Source of the DNA: Sipunculus nudus
Taxonomy: Eukaryota; Annelida; Sipuncula; Golfingiida; Sipunculidae
Assembly (NCBI GenBank): GCA_026874595.1
Contig: CM049321.1
Location: 16,255,979 to 16,319,978 of the forward strand
DNA: 64,000 nucleotides
Reading direction: 5' to 3'
The notes under the pieces were generated by a model, which searched no databases, had not been told where the DNA came from, and saw nothing but the letters and a program-made list of their open reading frames with translations. Numbering within the stretch: the first letter of the stretch is position 1; each line of letters starts with the position of its first letter. Of this stretch, positions 26,341 to 38,800 are shown piece after piece. The position numbers and the translations under genes were made by a program.

Positions 26341-26435
26341 AACAGGTAAGGCCACCGACCGGAAATCGGAAGATCCTGGGTTTGATTCCCACCGTCAGTG
26401 AACCTACCTTTCTGTGTATACTAATTCCATCTATA
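26341..26435 (+). repeat. tRNA-derived SINE, truncated copy
   Basis: Shares GTAAGGCCACCG, a B-box-like GGGTTTGATTCC and the tail TTTCTGTGTATAC...TTCCATCTATA with the fuller copy 280 bp downstream, in the same orientation. The A-box half is missing. Confidence 0.7.
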
Positions 26436-26616
26436 AACAATGAACCAGCATAGCAATTCATACATCTATATATAATATATGCAGCACACCATATAAGGCC
26501 ATTAGTTCTCCCTGCTGCATGCAAAGTCGCCGTGCCGACACATATATTTTGTGAGACCACTACCGTGACGTCACTTCGCTGGTTCCTATAAAAATGTGCA
26601 AATACACAGAGGGGAA

Positions 26617-26716
26617 GGGGATCTGGCGTAGCCAAGTGGTAAGGCCACCGAAAATGGAAGATCGTGGGTTCGATTCCCCCCTCAGGAAACCGACTTTTCT
26701 GTGTATACAATTTCCA

Positions 26717-26720
<4 letters not shown>
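26617..26720 (+). repeat. tRNA-derived SINE-like element
   Basis: Contains an A-box-like TAGCCAAGTGGTA (26629-26641) and a near-perfect B box GGGTTCGATTCC (26666-26677) at tRNA spacing, followed by the tail found also at 26401-26435 and then a (TA)n run. The acceptor stem does not pair convincingly, so it is a SINE head rather than a working tRNA gene. Confidence 0.7.

Positions 26721-26778
<58 letters not shown>
26719..26778. repeat. (TA)n microsatellite
   Basis: About 30 TA units directly after the SINE tail. Confidence 0.95.
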
Positions 26779-26781
<3 letters not shown>

Positions 26782-26854
26782 GAGGAAAGTGTTACAAAAG
26801 AATTAAGAAGGTAGCAAAATAACAGGTGATTTGGAACAAAATCTTCTGTTAATA

Positions 26855-27120
26855 CCCTGTATCTTTTGAAAAGTGGTGACTTAAGTTTTGAATATTGTAG
26901 TTAAATTGGCTGAGAGTTCAAGCAATAACTGTTTGTATAAAGCGTGGCCACGTGACATGATTGATCAACACTGCAGTGTGCCAGGCAATCTTATGTACGT
27001 GCTGCAGTGGGCCAAGTCACGAGAAACCTTTGTGTTTTATTTGAAACATTGAATTCCATTACAGTATTCGATACTAGGTGTCAAATGGCACAGGTCAGGT
27101 CCATTAGCTCCTGAAATAGA
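26855..27120 (-). pseudogene. relic PAN exon of the CTL-D family
   Basis: Aligns over its length with the PAN exon of CTL-D (40224-40487). Landmarks are ACCCTGTAT, CTTTTGAAAAGTG, AACTG.TTGTAT, GCCACGTGACATGA and a 3' splice-like TTTCAG boundary near 27118. The minus-strand frame contains several stops and at least one indel. No signal-peptide exon was confirmed beside it. Confidence 0.75.
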
Positions 27121-30100
27121 GTTGAATCAAATTTCTGTATCTATTTACATTAACGTTCGTACATGAAAATGTATATAATCCAAAAAAATAACAAAATATT
27201 CGGTTTTGCTACTTTAACTTCAACGATCCTAAAATATGAAAATTAGAGTATATTCATAGTGTGGTTTATCAAACTTTTCCACCTTTTTCGAAATGATTAT
27301 TCAGCTGTAGAATGCCTCACTAAATAAGTAAGTACAAAGACTGCGGGGATGCCATAGATCTTATAATCCGCTTTCCTTTTATTTGGGATTCTATAGAGCT
27401 AAACGAGTTTCCCTTTCAGCTATCTGTTTAAAGTTTTCTCCAAAATGTCTGTCTGAAAGCATTTTATTGTTAATTATGGTGAAGATTTTATATGTCTCAT
27501 GACAGAGGCGATTTGAAACATCGTCTATGTTAAGCTCTGTCTTTGTAGCAGTTCAATGTTAATTACATGTAGACATCGATCATATTTTAACGAATACAAC
27601 AAACTCCAATATGCATTTAGTGACTGCTCGTTTGTTTACTTTCATGCTTTTCATAAGAATACAATACGAAGAAACACATCAATCCCAATTAATAAATAAA
27701 CCTAGATGAAAGTCCTGAATATAATCAAAATGAATACTCTCTGCACAGGAAACGATGAAAATAAAATACGCTATAAGATCTTATCAATCACATCTGTTTA
27801 AATTTATGGTCCAGTACGTACCTACCTAGCTTCTTTAGCTTCGTCTCTCATGGCCATTGTAACATGTCGTATGCCAACACTAATTCTCGAAAAGTGCCTT
27901 CAGTTTTGTTTTGTAGATCATACACAAAACTTATCGTCTGTATGCCAAGACACCAAAATTGTCTAAAATATCGTATATATTTCTATCATATATTATATAT
28001 AATATAAGAAAGAAAAGGATGATCATGTTTCTAACTTACTTAAAATTTATTTTTTAAATTTTGGTTCAATAAAAATTTTAATCTTATTTTAAAACATGAA
28101 AGAAACATGGTAGAGGAAAAACAAGTTTTCAGGTATTTTCATGTGTTTTTGTCCTGTCCTTTTCGCCCATTAAAAAGTTATTTCCTGTTACTGGCTGCTC
28201 AAATTTGTTCCATGATAGTTCCATAACCATCCATCTTTTCTTGTCAGAATCTGAATACAGTTAAAACTTACAAAATTTGCTTCATATGAAGGGTCTGCTT
28301 ATTTTTATTTAGACCCGAAGGCTATACTAACCTTGTCTTCATCAACGAATTCAGGATTTCAGTTTGGCAATGAGGGTATAACTTTTTACATCATGCGCCT
28401 TGTAAACTAACAGGTCCACAAAATTCAATAAAAGCAGGTATTATGGGATTGGACTTATGAAATTCAATACAGGCTTGTTGTATCTACTGGAAACTCAGCT
28501 TTAATAATACGGATAATCTATGTATTAGGTGAAATGTAACGTAACATAGACTTCCTTATAAATATAACAGATCCGAAGATCCCCTGCCTGTTTGTGACAA
28601 CAGTTGGCTATAGTGAGGTGGAAAAGCGGAAAATATTATTAGGGAAATGTAACACTGCCGAGTCGCTACCATGATGCATGGCCATTATTATTCTCACTGT
28701 CAGTTTTTTTCGACAAAGGTCGGTTGGACCTTCAGTTACAGAAAACCTTTCTGTCAGTAACTGCAACACATAAGTAATATGCTCTTAGAATAATCAATAT
28801 GCATTTCATTTGTCTTATGCATTCGAGCTTATACCATAGGTGATCTAAAGTGTTCTATCGGTTTTAAATTACAAACAAACTTAATGTTCACATATCATTG
28901 ATTTTCCGCAATTTTGGACCGGTACCTGTTAGGTGTCCTGTGACTGCTGTCATAAGGAAACACATGTATTAATACATGCAGTTATTATATAAATACCAGT
29001 CCATTAATACGTAAAATGACAATAATATCTATGTTATATTTAGTATATTATTTGTAAATGTTTCTGAAATACATAAAGATAACATAAACACATAAATAGC
29101 GGTGAAATAGAATATATAGAATAAATCCAATTCTATTATTTTTATTATAATTATAATTATAAATATGGGGTTAACTACATTTTACTTATTCACGGTACAG
29201 ATGCATATAGCACAACCACTTAAGATGATTAGTAAATCGGACATGGATGAAAAAGAAAAATAAAGCAAAGTTTATTGTAATGTCTTCACCGGTCTGTTTA
29301 GCATCACAAAACAATCAACAGCCCGCTTGTGTCACCTTATAGCCTACTGTTCATTGGAATAGTTATTCGAGGAATAAGCTTAGAAACTCACTTGTCCCTA
29401 TCACAGGATGTACACACATGATCCAATACTTATATTTTGTTATTATATGCAGTGATCCTTTTTCTTAAAATATACAACATATTTATACATGTTTCTAATG
29501 ATAGCGAGATGGAACATGAATACACAGAACATTTGCTTAGTTCTTAATATTTTTTCCAAATTTCATTTTGAATGTTCTACCACTTAACTACAAGAGATCC
29601 AAAACAATGTTACGTATTCGCACACTTTTATAGGAAACAGCGAGTCAGTAATTTATGTGTAGAGATAAACCTAACATAGTAGTCAATATATGTATCCTGT
29701 ATGCACTGTATTTAGTTACATATACAGCAATAAAAGACAGTTGCAATAAATATTCATCATAATATACCTGTGACTTTTTACTTGCAAGACTCTACGCGAG
29801 TAAGATTACTGCAGTATGGTGGAATGGTCTATTCCTATGAATCTCCTATCATGTCAAATAAGCCGTTCGTTACTTCATCCGATTGACGAATTCATTTATG
29901 AGGCTAATTCAAGAAGAATATGACAAATATAAGGTATAAAACGCTGATTATGAAATGATATTCTATACATTGTGAGCTTCATTCCCTTAAGCTAAATAGG
30001 CAATGAACGGAATAAAACACATCCCGCGTTTAACTTATTTGACTAATTCCTAATTAATAAATTAAAAATATTGGCTGTCTTGTTTTTCAAATGGATTCGA

Positions 30101-30152
30101 CTCTCTTTCACTTGTTCTTGTTCATGGAAAATTACTCTATTAAATTACCCTT
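27121..30152. other. intergenic, with decayed pieces of the lectin duplication unit
   Basis: No gene. Near 28430-28480 there is weak similarity to the CTL-D tail exon around 35971-36010. A block at about 28555-28740 matches 43475-43700 (GATCCGAAGATCCCCT versus CACCCGAAGATCCCCT, then a shared 'GGTGG/GGTTAGG..AAAAGSGG.AAAATATT.TTAG' stretch), so it belongs to the repeated unit. Its function is unknown. Confidence 0.5.
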
Positions 30153-30464
30153 AAAAGTTACGTACTGTAAAATCAAATGTTTCTGTATCAGGCTGCATTC
30201 CAGGGGTTCGAGTTTGCCCTCCCTTGCCTTAAAAGTTTCATACTGTAAAATCAAATGTTTCTGTATCAGGCTGCATTCCAGGGGTTCGAGTTTGCCCTCC
30301 CTTGCCTTAAAAGTTACATACTGTAAAATCAAATGTTTCTGTATCAGGCTGCATTCCAGGGGTTCGAGTTTGCCCTCCCTTGCCCTAAAAGTTTCATCCT
30401 GTAAAATCAAATGTATCTGTATCAGGCTGCCTTCCAGGGGTTTGAGTTTGCCCTTCCTTCTCTT
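30153..30464. repeat. 78-bp tandem repeat, four copies
   Basis: Units start at 30153, 30231, 30309 and 30387 (exactly 78 bp apart) and are nearly identical. Because 78 is a multiple of three, the array is open on both strands (30091-30606 plus, 30132-30527 minus). Neither frame has splice, start or domain evidence, so I treat it as non-coding. Confidence 0.92.
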
Positions 30465-31599
30465 GTTTACTTTGTTCAATAATGCAGTTCCCAAGAGAAT
30501 TGTTTTTTTATACACATTAATTGACAAAGAAGACTATTTAAAACACCATGTATTTGATATTTTATTCAACGCTGGTAGTGGATCCTCTCTCGATACATCA
30601 TATTAATGTATACGTGTGTGTGTTTGTTGTAAGATGATAGATTTAGGTGTGTTGTGTTGCGAATCTCCGAGAAAAAAAAATCTTGGATCAGCGTCTACTT
30701 AATGGTATACATTATAATAGAGTTTCGAAAACTGAAATGTACACGCTGATCTTTAACATGCATTTGCTTATAAAGGAAGCTGCATACCTACGCTTGGTCT
30801 GGCAGGTGCTCACAAACTGTTCTATATAAATAGTGGTAAGGCCAGTTTAACCATTTGAAAGAAAATACGGAACCAATAGTGGCACAAACCGCCTCAGGTT
30901 GATCAAAGATTAGTTGTCCAACAAACCAATTTTGGAATCTGACTAGCTTACAGGTCAATGTCAAGTGTCATGTTTTTGTGTCAGGTTGGTATAACATTGA
31001 AAGTAAGTAGTACTCCGGGAAAGTTGTTAAAACCAGTTTAAATCTTGTCTATATCAAAGCATTATATGCTATATAACTAAATCATGCCTTATTGAAGCTA
31101 CTCCTAGCTATTTTAAGGAGATAGGATCCATAACCTATAATTCTTTTAAATCTGACAAATCAAAGTACAACTTTTAAGGACAACCGAACTGTCCTATTTT
31201 AAATTACATAACTCTACATCATAATTATTTGTTTCAAATTTGGAAAAGGAGATTCATGTCCTAATTTACAAGTAAATATCTTATATCGTATATAATCTTA
31301 TATAGTCTTACAAAAATATACATTTAAAAGGACTATTCAAAACCTCAGGCAACTTTTAAAAAAAGTTTTCACAAATGAATATTTTCACTCGACAGATTCT
31401 TGACTATTCTTTTAGAGAACTATAGGTATCCCTTATTTCCTGATTGTGATATAAGACATCCACTAAACCAAAAAAAAACTGTATATTTTTTTAATTTAGG
31501 AATTCTAAAGGCTACTGACCAAGATACTTTGCGTGATGATTGTTAATTAGAGAATAGTAAATTTACGGATGATACCTGTGCCTCTGTGTTTTATATATA
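30465..31599. other. intergenic, no gene seen
   Basis: The counterpart of the CTL-D exon at 37566-37802 would be expected here if the decayed copy were complete. I could not find it. Confidence 0.45.
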
Positions 31600-34500
31600 A
31601 ATTTGGTCATATGGATTTGTTCTTCTTTTGATTCTATAGTTATCATGTATACGTTCTTCTGGTTGCGCATGTTTTCAGCTGATGTAAATTTCTTGCCCCC
31701 TGATAAATAAACTTAATGGAATGATAATACATGTATTTATAGAAAATAAATTAATAATTTTTTTTATTCTGGAAAGGCCAATTTGTTTTCCACATGCCAA
31801 GTAATGCTTAGCTTTTAACAAATATACATTTTACACTTTTTCATTTTAACAATAATGGTAATAAAACAAGTACTTGTATTTGTATTTTATACATGATGAA
31901 TATTATCCTGTTCTTCTTATTTGTTTCACTGTGTGGTTAAATATATGCATATATCAGATTTGTAGTAGGATTCTCAAAATTCTCCTTCGGATGAGTTTAG
32001 CAAGCTTTAATATGATATCATTTGGGAAAAGACTGATCTTATAATGAAAACCGTCGGCTTTAGCAAACAAAATTAACATTAAAAACAAGAAATGTCCTTA
32101 GATATTTTTTTCTTTTCATGTTAATAAACACATTGACATTTTTTAAAGGATATTTGACATATGATAGCTGAGAAATAAACAATTCAATTATTTGGAAATT
32201 TTATATCGAAACGTTTTACTTAACAAACCCATTTATGAAAAAATAAGTTTCTTTCGTGGTTAAGAAGAACAATCAGAAATCAGAAATTTGTATTAAAGTT
32301 TTTCATTTCTTTTTTTTTTTTTTGGTTAATTTTAATTGAAATTATAATACAACATTGCTTAAGCGTTCATGTTATACCAGAAAGCCTAAGTAGGGAAATT
32401 TCAACTAATTAGCATAAAAATGGCCTTACACTTAGGCAGCGCTAAAATTGTTTATAGAGTTCTATTCCAACTGCGGAAGTATACTTTTTCTTTTCATTAT
32501 AACATTATCAAAGCAAAACATAGTGGATTGAAAAAATCAAGATTATCAATACCTTAAAATGAAGATAACATAATGGGATTTGTGTTTTGTTGTCATTTTT
32601 TTCACTGGATCAAACATATCTTCCACCCATTTGACATCCTGAAAGGATGATTTCAAATTGAAACCTGGTTTCATTCATAAGGTGCATTGACATGAAGATG
32701 TCATTAGCTCCATTATAGTTCTAATTAAAATAATTTTGAAACAAATATCATTTACACCCACGTGGACACGGGTGTTGGAACGAATTGTGATGATCAACGA
32801 AAATATCGTGACCACTTGACACAAAGGGAAGTCTAAGGATCGCGTGACATTAAAAAATTTACTCAAAAAGTCCAATAAATCTCGCCGAGGTTAATACGTA
32901 TGAGGTTGATGCCATTTCGCGGAAGTTATTTACACATACGAAACATATTTCTGTTCTCCGGGATATATTTGCTCATAAGGTTATCCATAGTGGTCAGTCC
33001 CCCATACGGTTGTATTTGGTTGGTTCTTCTTCACAGAAAGCTTTATATGAAATAAAATCTACAATTGTATATCATACACATTTGCCATTCGCTGTTTAAC
33101 ATTTATAGGGTATGCTCACTTATACTTTTTTTCTATTTAGACCTGTCTACATTATCAATGTCACGGTTAGCAGTAACATATCATCCGGGAATTCAAATTA
33201 TAAAACATATATTCAAAAATCGTAACACATGCTAGGGTAAAGTAACATTAACGAAATGAACACATCATTCATTAATATCAAATGCACCTTTCATCTTTTC
33301 AACATTAGTTACCTCAGTTGTGCGTTTCACTTTCGCTATCTTCAGGTTTTCCGAGATCCATGTGGTTAGAGCATTCGGAGAAAACGGTTTCTTCTTCTGA
33401 AGTGGTTTTCGTTTCTGCCGACCATTTTAAATTTTAGTATAGATACATATTTAAGAAAAAAACTCTCGGCAGCATAAACACTCCGTTTGTATAGTTTTAT
33501 TTAAGCCTAATATAAAGGGGTTGCCATCTTGAACTATTTTTCTTTAGAGATACCTCTTTGCGCGATCATTAGCCCGCTCTTTTTCGTTTGCTCATTTGGG
33601 CATTCGGAATGATCGTTTTCTGCTGACCTTCCTTCGTTTCTGTTGGACTATATATTGAACGCCGAATATAAATATTTCAAAGGAAAGAAAAGGAAACACA
33701 CGATATGCGGAACACAGCGTATCCAATCTTCCATTGAGCCTTCATAAATACTTATCATTACGTATTAAAAATTAAAAGTATGTTGTCATCATTTTCATTC
33801 TATATGTGAATTAACATTTAAAAAATAATTTCATTCTCTTCGATTATTGCAATTCGATTATTTCGAACATAAAAACAAAAAGTAACTCTATGTGGACAAC
33901 ACTCTGCTTCAGATCTGGATACCGAAATATATAAAGAATGACGGAACCGCGTATTCACTTTGTAAACAAAGGATATGAAAGCATTTCGAGAACAATTTCC
34001 CTCTGCTTTAGGATAACATCATTAAATAACTGATTTTGATGACACGCTGCCTAGACAACTTGTGAAAAGTAGTTATTCCGGCTCTGTCTTGTGAGACCAG
34101 TTGATTGCCAAACCAACCACGCAGTAACTGTTTGCAACTATTGATGCCGCGTGACATGACGAGTTCACATTGCAGTGTACCAGGTAGCTAAATGTTTTTG
34201 CCATGGAAGGCCCAGTCATGCGGAATCACTTTGTTCTGGTCAAAAGCATCTTCCTCCCGATCTGTATCCGTCGTCAGTTATTAAGCGACACCGATACATC
34301 AGCTTTCAAAATGAAGTATAATTGAAGAACTGTTAAAACTTTTAAAAAATAAGCGCTGATTTGATGATGTTAAGACATTTGTTCAACTTAATATCTTCTT
34401 CAACATATTTGAGGGGATACATATATAACCATCGTCTCAAATAAATGTATGTATGATATATTTATCGGGTCGATAAATAATATCTTTAAACTGAAATATT

Positions 34501-34626
34501 GTGTGTTATTTTATAATAGCTATCTGTAAAATTCATAAATGGTTTGGTCATCCTCCTAGCTGCAAGGAGTCCCAAAAGGAATAATGAGAGCATACTCAGA
34601 GCATGTCCTTTGAAACTTTTCCACAT
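31600..34626 (-). pseudogene. CTL-D2: decayed PAN + C-type lectin copy
   Basis: Four relic exons in the same order as CTL-D. The signal-peptide exon (34560-34626) reads MWKSFKGHALSMLSLFLLGL, but the donor GTGAGG has become CTAGGA. The PAN exon (about 34045-34302) keeps NSSCHAASI-like and NSYCVVGLA text but has TGA where CTL-D has a Trp codon, TGA for an Arg codon, and a later TAA. The first lectin exon (32553-32638) has the same length as in CTL-D (86 nt) and a better acceptor (TTTCAG), but contains TGA. The middle lectin exon (about 31600-31700) reads SAENMRNQKNVYMITIESKE with the Cys changed to Arg. The last lectin exon was not found. Clearly non-functional. Confidence 0.85.
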
Positions 34627-35430
34627 GTTCACAGGATGTATCTCAATTTTATTTTTATCTATATCAATTTGTGTCTAGTATTTACTCATTCGAATGGTGT
34701 CGATGTATCCTTCTTATTGATAACTAAGAATATCTGAAAGAATAGCGGATTTCCTGAATATAGGGCTGCAACCTTTCTCTTACTTCTAATTCCTTTCAGT
34801 TCCTAAGATTACCTTGGTCCCATTTTTACAAAAATACCCCTTTACACATCTATTCAGGTGTTTCAATCAGGCTCATAACTGATGAATCGCCAATATTTAG
34901 TTTCATCATTGTTAGTTTCTTTACCTGTGCTTCACCTCCTCTGCAGGCAAATGGAGAGAGAATCATATATGCACATGTCACACCTTTGACATATTGTCGA
35001 TATACTCGAATTTAGAATATTCTGTATTTCTCATCATGAATGTATACGATCCATGCAGTATAAATGTTTCATTGTACCATTGTCAATGGAATTTCATTTT
35101 GAGCTTTTCAATATATACTGTATCTGTACAAATGCCAAATGCCCCTGCATTGCACGTCCAGTATGTAAATACACAATGTGCAATACAGCCCTGTAAACCG
35201 TTTCCGAAAAAAAAATCGATAGTTCTGCTAGCTGTGCTTCGCAAGTGATAAGACAGATCCAATATGCGATAACATTATGATTTGGGATAAGAATTTTTTT
35301 TTACTTTTCCCTTTAACGATAAGCAGAAAATACTCGACAAGCCCAAAACAAAGGAGCTTTGAGAGGAAGAAATAAAAAGATGATTATCGATGTGTAAATT
35401 ATGTTCTTGATCAAAAGTTGTTAAAGATAA
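34627..35430. other. intergenic, no gene seen
   Basis: 5' flank of the decayed copy CTL-D2; no separate feature recognised. Confidence 0.5.
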
Positions 35431-35720
35431 CGTCAGGTAAAATGGTAAATAGCAATATCAATGTGCCATTCAAGAAATATGTCCTCACTGGCTTTTGTTC
35501 TATTTATATGTAAAATAGATAAAGTTCATTTGGTACAAAATAAATAACTTAAAACTAAATTCCACTTTAATGTCACAAAAGCTAATAAAGTAATTCTTAA
35601 AGTGTGCATAACTTAGCACACGTGTAAGTTTTATTATCTGGTATATGTGAAATATATGAAAGTCTGGTAAAACACGTGTAGTTCCTGTATTATTTTGTTC
35701 TGGTTTCTTGTCTTGTTCTT
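35431..35720. repeat. duplicated flank, copy 1
   Basis: Matches 42825-43165: shared AAACTAAATTC, AAT.TCACAAG and GAGTAATTCTTAAAG-like text in the same order. It marks the edge of the duplicated unit that carries the CTL-D family. Confidence 0.7.
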
Positions 35721-35797
35721 TGTACAGCAGGTGAAGTATGCAGTAAGAAGTGGATTTATGATATATAATATGTGTGCTAAAGTGTGAACTGAACGGC

Positions 35798-35803
35798 TTT
35801 ATT
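35798..35803 (-). promoter_or_regulatory. candidate poly(A) signal for CTL-D
   Basis: AATAAA on the minus strand about 90 bases past the TAA at 35891, consistent with a 3' end of CTL-D here. Confidence 0.5.
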
Positions 35804-35890
35804 AGACTGGGAAATAATGCCTGTCCTTATTCGACAAGGACGCAAGGATGAGACATAAAAGTACTCCGAGGACAACGCCCAGTCGATAAT

Positions 35891-38800
35891 TTATCTGAGT
35901 CTGCTGGCAAGAGAAAGCGTACTGGCAAAGTTTCTTGTTAAAAATGCTTTTGTGTTTGGGTCCACCGAGAAAGTCACATGAAATTCAGTACAAGCTTGAT
36001 GCACCAGTGCCTTTTGGTAAATGATATTTATTTTTTTTAAGTTTGCTTTGCAAATCGGATCATCCACCTCAGAGCACTCGCATGAATTCAAACGTCCTTT
36101 AACTGGAACTTTATTGCCCAAGAAACAGTACAACACGGTTCAGCTCATTAAAATAACTTATAATTAAATACATTTCAAAGTTATTAATCAAGGGAGCCTT
36201 GAAGCTTGTAAAAGTATATCCAACATAATATTTAGATAAAATATGTCATTCAAAGCAAACATTAACCTTTATACAGCACACAGACAATGTGCATGAATAG
36301 TTGACAATAGTTGAAACATTGTATAATATCAAATAAATAATAAATATTTTTAGACTGATATTCTCATATTTTACTTGAACACGGGGACAGAAGGTTCATT
36401 ATTGATTAATGATCTGAAAGTATTCCATAAATTGAAATTAGTTTAAAATGGAATGGTTTCATATATCGCTGACAAATGAATATATTTTACATTGTCAGGT
36501 ATTATAAATATTGGTATTTCCAGAAAATAAATAATTTATTAGAGACCATACTGACGCACGATACAAGGTTTAAGTGAATTCCCATGAAGGTGTCAGGTGA
36601 AAATTTATCCTTTTCATGGATAACCTTTATGTTGATTTTAAATATCAATATCTCTTTCAGGGAAATTATACTATAACATTCAAAACATTTATAAAGCGTC
36701 AAAGCGTCAATGATACAATGAAACACTATTTTTACCCTGATATCGTAAAAACTGTATTTTAGGGCGAGACATACGGTTTATTAGTAAACAGGTGGTGTTT
36801 AACTGTTGCACGATGCGACTAACATGAATCCTTGAAATATGCTTCATTGACACTCAAAAAGATAGAATACAACTCAATGTGATCTTACACCATGTAATGG
36901 CTATTTATGAGAAATATCGTGATTTTGCTTACTATAATATTTGTAAATCAAACCATAATAATAATATTGATTCATACGTTGCCGCAGAACGTTACAGAGG
37001 ATTTATCGCAAAATATCGCCGTTCAGCTTAAATAAAAAATACGTCATATCATATTGTTACATTTTTCACAGTTCGTTTCATCATAAATGACGAGAGTATA
37101 ACTTTAATTATACTATAAACAAAATTAAATGATGGTATTAAGAAATGTTGTACTCTTTACAATGTAGGCAAAGATAAGTTTATCCAATGGTGTCGGGTCT
37201 GAAGCACGGATTAGTTGTTTTCTCAACGGTTACTTAATAACATCCACTTGCATGTTCGTATCTTTGAGGCTTCTCTTGACAGCATAGGTGTCTTTTAGGC
37301 TAAACCAGGATAATAATAACAAAGATGTAATAACAGAATTAAATGGTATATTTGTTAACTTTACGAAAGTCAGCAGTAACAGTTATCAAAAAAGGAGTTT
37401 CCAAGCCCTGCCAAAATAGTTCGCTTACTAATATCTATTACGAATTGTGACACTGGAAACCCTGCTACAGTTCTATTATATGATCACATTTACATAATAC
37501 TTGTATCTACTAAGCCATCATTAATAAACATTCCGTGAAATTTAACAATTCTACTTTGCTCTCACCTAAGTATGTTCCTTCTGGTGATTCACAAAGTATA
37601 CTAAATTCAAAGTGGCATTCTACGTTGGACCAGCAGTTCGTTGTAAGGGGATTGAGAACTGTGCAATTCCCCCTCTTGACGTCAAGCATAGGCTCTCCAG
37701 GAAACCAGTTGTTGTATTCCAACCGTTTTCCCGTTGAAGCCCAGTACCAATCGTTTGTTTTTGGATTGAATGACAGTGAAAGCCAGTGGAAACTCACTGA
37801 TCCTAGGGAATACCACGTTATATTGTACCAATATCGAAAAACTGCTGCTCATAATTCATTATAATCACTCTTCATCTTAATAAACCCTTTTTTAACTTAA
37901 CATTTGTGTGAGATTTAATTTTGAGTAATCTTAATAGGATGTCCGATCATTTTATATTAACAAAGGACGATCAACTTACCTTTAACAAATAAAAGTTAAT
38001 TTAAATATACCTATAAATTTGATGATGGTCCATTACACATTGAAGACATAAGAATACGAGACAGTCGATTTTCTTATCATTCTATTGTATGTTCATTTTT
38101 ATTTCATTCTACATTTGTCTGGTTCATTATGAAATCTTAAAACAATAAAACCCAAGTCTTTCCGAGTAAGCTTTAGTAAAATTAAAGCTGTATACAGGTT
38201 TTCTAATAATTAAAAATGAAGTTACTGTGTCCATATATGATATTTGCCACATGATTTTGTTCTTCCTCTGATTCTATACTCATTAGGTATCCATTCTTCT
38301 TCTTGCATACTTTGTCAGCTGATGCCCAGTTGTGAAAGTCCTGCTTACGTGAAGGAATAGAAAAGTATGTTTTGGTTTAAATAAGATCAAAGATACTTTT
38401 GAGGCAGTGTTAAGGACGAAAATGTGAAGGAATAGAAAAAGTATGTTTTGGTTTAAATAAGATCAGAAATACTTTTAAGGCAGTGTTAAAGACGAAAATG
38501 CACTTGGTAAAGAATATGGTATGAAACCTTATTATGGTATTCAAATTCCTGAATCTCTGATGCCCTGTTAAGATTTTACTTAATCCCATGATGTTTGTAA
38601 TCCAGAGAGAACCGCAACCCACCAGAGCTGAAATCCTTTGCCTTACTCACCTGGCTACATTATTATATATAAACAAGCCACACATTTAAGGAAGACTTAT
38701 TATAAGATGATGATAACTTATGTATAACAAACATAATATAAAAATTATATTTGTGCTTTATAAAAGAATGTATTGCATATATTTTAAACAGCAATACAGG

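Noticed and set aside
26629-26700. A functional tRNA gene
   Set aside because: A and B boxes are present, but stems do not pair and the tail is shared with a second copy, so it is a SINE.
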